Shown here piece by piece: positions 59,580-64,000 of a DNA stretch of 64,000 bases (positions are counted from its first letter, which is position 1; each line of letters opens with the position of its first letter). The notes beneath the pieces are model-generated. The model did no database searches. It was not told where the DNA came from and saw only the letters and a program-made list of their open reading frames with translations. The position numbers and the translations under genes were made by a program. The DNA comes from Desertivibrio insolitus (GTDB lineage Bacteria > Actinomycetota > Actinomycetes > Actinomycetales > Microbacteriaceae): contig NZ_JAFIQW010000002.1 of NCBI RefSeq assembly GCF_017355965.1, positions 1 through 64,000 on the forward strand, written 5' to 3'.

Positions 59580-60218
59580 GTGGTTGCCGAACTCGTTCAT
59601 CTGGTGCGTCACGGCGAGGTGCACAACCCGCAGGGCGTGCTCTACGGCCGTCTGCCCGGCTACCACCTCTCCGAGCTCGGTCACAAGATGGCCGCGTCCG
59701 CCGCCAAGCGCATGGCCGGCCGCCAGATCACCGGCGTCTACTCGAGCCCGCTGCAGCGCACGCAGGAGTCGGCGCAGCCGTGGGCCGACACGTTCAAGCT
59801 GCCCATCCAGACTGACGACCGGCTGATCGAGCCGTTCAACCGCTTCGAGGGGCGCCGCGCGCAGTTCGGCCCGCAGGTGCTCGCGAACCCGGCGAACTGG
59901 CCCTTCCTCGCGAACCCGCTCCGTCCGAGCTGGGGCGAGCCGTTCGTGTCGATCGCCGCCCGGATGCTCGCGGCCGCCGAGGACGCCTGGATCGCCGCCC
60001 CCGGTGGCGAGGTCGTGCTCGTGAGCCACCAGCTGCCCATCTGGATGGTCGCCCGTTCCGTGCAGGGCAAGCGCCTCGCCCACGACCCGCGGCGACGGCG
60101 CTGCGCTCTGTCGAGCATCACCACCCTCGAGCGCCGCGGCGACCGCTTCGTCGAGGTGGACTACCAGGACCCGGCTGCCGAGCTGCTCGCGGCATCCGTC
60201 GACTTCGGAGCGGTATGA
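59580..60218 (+). CDS. Histidine phosphatase family protein
   Basis: The 212-residue protein begins VVAELVHLVRHGEVHNPQGVL, with the phosphohistidine in LVRHGE, and has the second His in VVLVSHQLPIW. It is a phosphoglycerate-mutase-like phosphatase, with unknown substrate. A TACACT box ends 7 bases before GTG 59580, suggesting a leaderless mRNA. Its stop overlaps the ResA-like gene as ATGA, so it is the first gene of the cytochrome c maturation cluster. Confidence 0.88.
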   Translation: MVAELVHLVRHGEVHNPQGVLYGRLPGYHLSELGHKMAASAAKRMAGRQITGVYSSPLQRTQESAQPWADTFKLPIQTDDRLIEPFNRFEGRRAQFGPQVLANPANWPFLANPLRPSWGEPFVSIAARMLAAAEDAWIAAPGGEVVLVSHQLPIWMVARSVQGKRLAHDPRRRRCALSSITTLERRGDRFVEVDYQDPAAELLAASVDFGAV

Positions 60219-60814
60219 CGAACCGATTCAGGAACGCGGCCGCCGTGGTGGTCGCGGCGGCGCTGCTGCTCACCGGCTGCAGTTCGAACGACGAGCTCGC
60301 CCAGCAGTACGCCGACGGCACCGACGCGAACTACATCTCCGGCGACGGCGTCGTGCAGGAGGTCGCGGCCGCCGACCGCGGTGAGCCCGTGAGCTTCGGC
60401 GGCGAGACCGAGACCGGCGAGACGTGGTCGAGTGAGGACCACCTCGGCGAGGTCGTCGTCGTCAACTTCTGGTACGCCGACTGCCCGCCCTGCCGGGCTG
60501 AGGCCGCCGACCTGCAGGCCATCAACGACGAATTCGCGGCGCAGGGCGCCACGTTCATCGGCGTCAACGTGCGCAACCAGGCGCCGACCGCGCTCGCGTT
60601 CGCCGAGGAGTTCGGCATCACCTACCCCTCGATCCTCGACGCGCAGACGAGCGAGGTGCAGCTCGCGTTCGCCGGCGACATCGCCCCGAACGCCGTGCCG
60701 ACGACGCTCGTGCTCGACAAGGAGGGGCGCATCGCCGCCCGCATCACGGGTCAGGTCACCGAGCCGTCGATTCTCCGCACGCTCGTGTCGGACGCGCTCG
60801 CCGAAGGCGCGTAG
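60215..60814 (+). CDS. TlpA/ResA-like thiol-disulfide reductase lipoprotein
   Basis: The 199-residue protein has a lipoprotein signal (LLTGC, Cys about 22) and a thioredoxin fold with the CPPC active site at about 90-93 (VNFWYADCPPCRAE) and cis-Pro NAVPTTLVLD. ResA-type proteins reduce the heme-binding Cys of apocytochrome c. It is coupled to the phosphatase and followed by ccdA, resB and ccsB, which form system II. Confidence 0.9.
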   Translation: MTNRFRNAAAVVVAAALLLTGCSSNDELAQQYADGTDANYISGDGVVQEVAAADRGEPVSFGGETETGETWSSEDHLGEVVVVNFWYADCPPCRAEAADLQAINDEFAAQGATFIGVNVRNQAPTALAFAEEFGITYPSILDAQTSEVQLAFAGDIAPNAVPTTLVLDKEGRIAARITGQVTEPSILRTLVSDALAEGA

Positions 60815-60817
60815 TAC

Positions 60818-61552
60818 GTGGCTTCCGTCACCGAGATCGTCTACTCCGGTCAGCTGCTGCTCGCGCTTCCGCTGGCTCTGCTCGCCGGACTGATCTCGTT
60901 CCTCAGCCCCTGCATCCTGCCGCTCGTGCCGGGCTATCTCGGCTTCCTCGGCGGGGCGAGCGTGGCGGAGGGGCGGATGTCGCGGCGCCGGCTGCTGCTC
61001 GGCGTGCTGCTGTTCATCCTCGGCTTCAGCGTCGTCTTCGTCGCGATCGCGACCCTCGCCGGCACCCTCGGCGCGTTCGTGCTGCGCTACGAGGACGCGA
61101 TCATCCGCATCGCCGGGCTCGTCGTGATCGTGATGGGACTCGTCTTCATCGGGCAGTTCACGTTCCTGCAGAAGACGATCAAGCCCGACTGGCGGCCGCG
61201 CACCGGCCTCGCCGGGGCGCCGCTGCTCGGGGTCATCTTCGCGATCGGCTGGACCCCCTGCTCCGGCCCGGCGCTCGCCGCGATCAGCGCCCTGAGTCTG
61301 CAGGGCGCCGACCCGGCACGGGGGGCGCTCCTCGGCATCGTCTACTGTCTCGGCATCGGCATCCCGTTCCTCGCGATCGCCGCCGGACTCGGCTGGGCGG
61401 AGAACGCCCTCGGCTGGGTCAAGCGGCACATCCGGGCGATCAACCTCGCGGGCGGCGCCGTGCTCGTCGCGATCGGCGTGCTCATGGTCTCGGGACTGTG
61501 GAGCATGTTCGTCTCCTGGCTGGAAGGTCTCGCCTTTGTCACGCTCGTCTGA
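60818..61552 (+). CDS. CcdA-family thiol-disulfide transmembrane protein
   Basis: The 244-residue membrane protein has six helices with conserved Pro/Cys features: LISFLSPCILPLVPGYLGFLGG near residue 24 and FAIGWTPCSGPALAAIS near 146. The two Cys carry electrons from cytoplasmic thioredoxin to the outside ResA-like protein. GTG 60818 is the start, 3 bases after the previous stop. Confidence 0.93.
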   Translation: MASVTEIVYSGQLLLALPLALLAGLISFLSPCILPLVPGYLGFLGGASVAEGRMSRRRLLLGVLLFILGFSVVFVAIATLAGTLGAFVLRYEDAIIRIAGLVVIVMGLVFIGQFTFLQKTIKPDWRPRTGLAGAPLLGVIFAIGWTPCSGPALAAISALSLQGADPARGALLGIVYCLGIGIPFLAIAAGLGWAENALGWVKRHIRAINLAGGAVLVAIGVLMVSGLWSMFVSWLEGLAFVTLV

Positions 61553-63152
61553 CACCGTCACCGACCCGCTGCGGCCGGACGACTACGTCGGCAGCGCGGC
61601 GCCGACGGTGAACCAGCCCAAGCTCGGTCCGCTCGGCTACCTCCGCTTCTTCTGGCGGCAGCTCACGAGCATGCGCACGGCGCTGTTCCTCCTGCTGCTG
61701 CTCGCGATCGCGGCGATCCCCGGATCGCTCGTGCCGCAGCGCAGCGCCGACCCCAACGGCGTGCAGACCTACTACGACAACGACGTCGAGCTCGCCCGCG
61801 TGCTCGACTTCTTCCAGCTCTTCGACGTCTACGGCTCGGTGTGGTTCTCCGCCGTCTACCTGCTGCTGTTCATCTCCCTCATCGGCTGCGTGCTGCCCCG
61901 CACCAAGCACCACTTCCAGGCGCTCCGCTCGCGTCCGCCGAAGACGCCGGCCCGCCTGCAGCGGCTCGAGGGCTTCCGCACGCAGGAGCTCGGCGGAACG
62001 GATGTCGCGGGCGCCGTGGCATCCGCGGATCAGGTGCTGCGCCGCGCCGGCTACCGCACCGAGCGCTACGGCGACAGCGTCAGCGCCGAGCGCGGCTACC
62101 TGCGCGAGACCGGCAACCTCGTGTTCCACTCCGCGCTCGTCGGCGTGCTGATCTGCGTCGGCCTCGGCGGCGGGCTCGGCTACACCGGGCAGAAGATCAT
62201 CGTCGAGGGCCAGAGCTTCACCAACACGCTGCTCGCCTACGACTCGTTCAACCCGGGCCGCTGGTTCGGCGAGGAGACGCTGAACCCCTACCGGATCGAG
62301 CTCGACAGCCTCGACGTCGAGTACGAGGAGCAGAACCTCAACGCGTACGGTCAGCCGCTCGACTTCACCGCGAACGTGCGCGTGTACGACCAGGGCGCGC
62401 CCGAGGGCGTCGACAGCACGATCAAGGTCAACGAGCCGCTGCGCGAGGGCGGCAACGACATCTACCTGCTCGGCAACGGGTTCGCGCCGACGATCACGGT
62501 GCGCAACGCCGACGGCGATGTGGTGTTCCGCGAGGCCGTGCCGTTCCTGCCGCAGGACGCGCAGCTCACGAGCATCGGCGTGGTCAAGGTGCCCGACGGG
62601 CTGAGCGAGCAGCTCGGCATGATCGGGTTCTTCTACCCGACGGCCAGCGAGCTCGAGACGGGCGCGCTCGCCTCGACGCATCCGGATCTGCGCAATCCCG
62701 TGCTGACCCTGCAGCTCTACACGGGCGACCTGCAGCTCGACGACGGCATCCCGCGCTCGGTCTACGCGCTCGAGACCGACGACATGACGCAGCTGACCGG
62801 TCGCGGCACCGACATCGAGTCGCTCGTGCTCGCCGAGGGCGACACCGTCGAGATGCCCAACGGGCTCGGCACCGTGACCTTCGAGCAGGTCGACCGCTAC
62901 GTGTCGCTCGACATCCACCGCGACCCGACCCAGGGCTGGGTGCTGATCTTCGCCGTGCTCGCGGTCGCGGGACTGCTGACGAGCCTGTTCATCCCGCGCC
63001 GCCGCGTGTGGATCAAGGCCACCGAGGGGCCGGACGGGGGAGTGCGGCTCGAGTACGCCGGCCTCGCCCGCGGCGAGGACCCCGGGCTCGAGCGCGCGGT
63101 GGCGGATGTCGCGGAGCGGCACCGCAAGGCGCTCGAGAAGCCGGGCGCCTAG
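61536..63152 (+). CDS. resB: Cytochrome c biogenesis protein ResB
   Basis: The 538-residue protein has ResB blocks: FFWRQLTSMRTALFLLLLLAIAAIPGSLVPQR, a large extracytoplasmic domain (about 200-445) and a last helix GWVLIFAVLAVAGLLTSLFI. With ResC/CcsB it moves heme to the outside for cytochrome c attachment. TTG 61536 is used because GGAAGG lies 8 bases upstream; it overlaps ccdA by 17 bases. Confidence 0.93.
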   Translation: MSRSSDTVTDPLRPDDYVGSAAPTVNQPKLGPLGYLRFFWRQLTSMRTALFLLLLLAIAAIPGSLVPQRSADPNGVQTYYDNDVELARVLDFFQLFDVYGSVWFSAVYLLLFISLIGCVLPRTKHHFQALRSRPPKTPARLQRLEGFRTQELGGTDVAGAVASADQVLRRAGYRTERYGDSVSAERGYLRETGNLVFHSALVGVLICVGLGGGLGYTGQKIIVEGQSFTNTLLAYDSFNPGRWFGEETLNPYRIELDSLDVEYEEQNLNAYGQPLDFTANVRVYDQGAPEGVDSTIKVNEPLREGGNDIYLLGNGFAPTITVRNADGDVVFREAVPFLPQDAQLTSIGVVKVPDGLSEQLGMIGFFYPTASELETGALASTHPDLRNPVLTLQLYTGDLQLDDGIPRSVYALETDDMTQLTGRGTDIESLVLAEGDTVEMPNGLGTVTFEQVDRYVSLDIHRDPTQGWVLIFAVLAVAGLLTSLFIPRRRVWIKATEGPDGGVRLEYAGLARGEDPGLERAVADVAERHRKALEKPGA

Positions 63153-63186
63153 CACCGGCTTTTCGCCCGGGATTTCGCCCAACCGA

Positions 63187-63236
63187 CGAGGTCACGCGGT
63201 GCCATGGGGCCGCCTCGTCGCGATGGTGTGACCTCG
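63187..63236. terminator. Hairpin in the resB-ccsB gap
   Basis: CGAGGTCAC (63187-63195) pairs with GTGACCTCG (63228-63236), and GCGG/CCGC pair inside. It follows resB by about 35 bases. A separate leaderless promoter precedes the next gene, in line with partial termination here. Confidence 0.5.
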
Positions 63237-63305
63237 CCTCGCAGGACGCCCGGCGGCCGTCGCCCCGCCCGGCGGCGATTCTCTACACGGGCGTAGAATT
63301 CGGGG

Positions 63306-64000
63306 GTGACCGAGACCCTCGACTCCCTCTCGCTCGTCGGGGTGTACTCCGCCATGGCGGTGTACACGATCGCGTTCATCTGCTTCACGCTCGACCTCGC
63401 GCAGCGCGCCGCCGCCCGCACGAAGGTCACGAAGGAGGCGAGCGAGCGGGTGCTCGTGTCCGCGGGCACGGTGCCGGGCCGGCATCCGATCGGTCACGCG
63501 AAGCCCGAGGCCTCGGCCGACGCCGAGCGCTCGCCGATCTCGAAGCTCGAGCGCGTCGGGTTCTCGCTCACCGCCCTCGCGTTCGCGGTGCACCTGGCGA
63601 GCGTCATCCTCCGCGGCATCGCCGCGTCGCGGGTGCCGTGGGCCAACATGTTCGAGTTCGCCATCACGGCGACCGTCATCATCATCGGCGTCTTCCTCGC
63701 GGTGCAGGTGTGGCGCGACCTCCGCTTCCTCGGCGCGTACATCACGGGCTTCGCGACCCTCGCGCTCGGCGTCGCGACCGTCGGCTTCTACGTCGACGTC
63801 GTGCCGCTGCCGCCGGCCCTGCAGAGCGTCTGGCTCGTCATCCACGTGCTCGTCGCGATCCTCGGCACCGCGTTCTTCGCGCTCGGTGCGGCGCTCAGCG
63901 TCGTGCAGCTCGTGCAGGCCCGCCGCGAGGGACGCGGCACCGCCGGCCCGTCGTGGCTGCAGCGGGTGCCGGATGCCGAGACGCTCGAGAACCTCGCCTA
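63306..64000 (+). CDS. ccsB: Cytochrome c biogenesis protein CcsB/ResC, N-terminal part
   Basis: The frame from GTG 63306 is open to the window end (231 residues). It has an N-terminal helix (VGVYSAMAVYTIAFICFTLDL), then VGFSLTALAFAVHLASVILRGIA, the WANMFEF motif typical of CcsB/ResC, and further helices. It partners ResB in heme delivery. TAGAAT (63294-63299) ends 6 bases before the GTG, suggesting a leaderless transcript. The C-terminal heme-handling (WWD) domain lies outside the window. Confidence 0.92.
   Translation, partial: MTETLDSLSLVGVYSAMAVYTIAFICFTLDLAQRAAARTKVTKEASERVLVSAGTVPGRHPIGHAKPEASADAERSPISKLERVGFSLTALAFAVHLASVILRGIAASRVPWANMFEFAITATVIIIGVFLAVQVWRDLRFLGAYITGFATLALGVATVGFYVDVVPLPPALQSVWLVIHVLVAILGTAFFALGAALSVVQLVQARREGRGTAGPSWLQRVPDAETLENLA

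Overview
The window is about 70% GC, tightly packed, and full of ATGA/GTGA gene overlaps and GTG/TTG starts. Several genes have a TANNNT -10 box only 6-8 bases before the start codon, which suggests leaderless mRNAs. Together with a BldC-like regulator, the 32-residue protein bS22, system II cytochrome c maturation, YcnI, MarR/ROK/GntR regulators and abundant CGGATGCC words, this points to a chromosomal segment of an actinobacterium, most likely Microbacteriaceae (inference). I saw no rRNA, tRNA, insertion sequence, phage gene or CRISPR array.

Layout. 1-2.2 kb: the 5' part of a succinate-semialdehyde dehydrogenase gene, then a flavin monooxygenase/NAD(P)-binding reductase pair on the minus strand. 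2.3-11.1 kb: a regulated catabolic island with a GntR/FCD regulator, a TIM-barrel enzyme, a DhaK-DhaL fusion kinase, an RpiB-type isomerase, PdxA2, a triose-phosphate-isomerase-like enzyme and a complete tripartite tricarboxylate transporter (TctC-TctB-TctA). Near-identical operator-like sequences precede both halves. I read it as uptake of a carboxylated sugar and its conversion through C4 (tetrulose) phosphates to erythrose-4-phosphate. 11.2-16.7 kb: AEC permease, orphan PstS, MarR, a small conserved protein, MFS efflux pump, aldo/keto reductase. 16.8-20.4 kb: DUF2255, FabG-like SDR, glutaryl-CoA-dehydrogenase-like acyl-CoA dehydrogenase and thiolase. 20.4-21.6 kb: an XRE regulator bracketed by two related single-helix microproteins. 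21.6-26 kb: PepSY/YcnI/membrane trio and an acyl-CoA ligase.

26.7-34.1 kb: a second sugar island with RbsC/RbsA reading away from a sugar-binding lipoprotein, a Gfo/Idh/MocA dehydrogenase, a TIM-barrel isomerase/lyase and a ROK repressor. 34.4-46.3 kb: NnrE, ArgG and miscellaneous enzymes, plus two separate ECF42-type sigma factor modules. Each pairs the sigma factor with an upstream YCII/DGPF-type gene, and each YCII gene has a TGTCGA-N17-CG(A/T)C promoter. 46.5-50 kb: small proteins, a winged-helix regulator behind a cysteine-rich leader ORF, and upp. 50-57.8 kb: tadA, a CDF transporter, proC, TrkA/TrkH, a coiled-coil HTH protein, BldC-like protein, bS22, glutaredoxin-like and Dabb proteins. 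57.8-64 kb: a repeat-rich spacer, an archaeal-type aspartyl-tRNA synthetase, and a phosphatase followed by ResA-like/CcdA/ResB/CcsB cytochrome c assembly genes, the last cut by the window edge.
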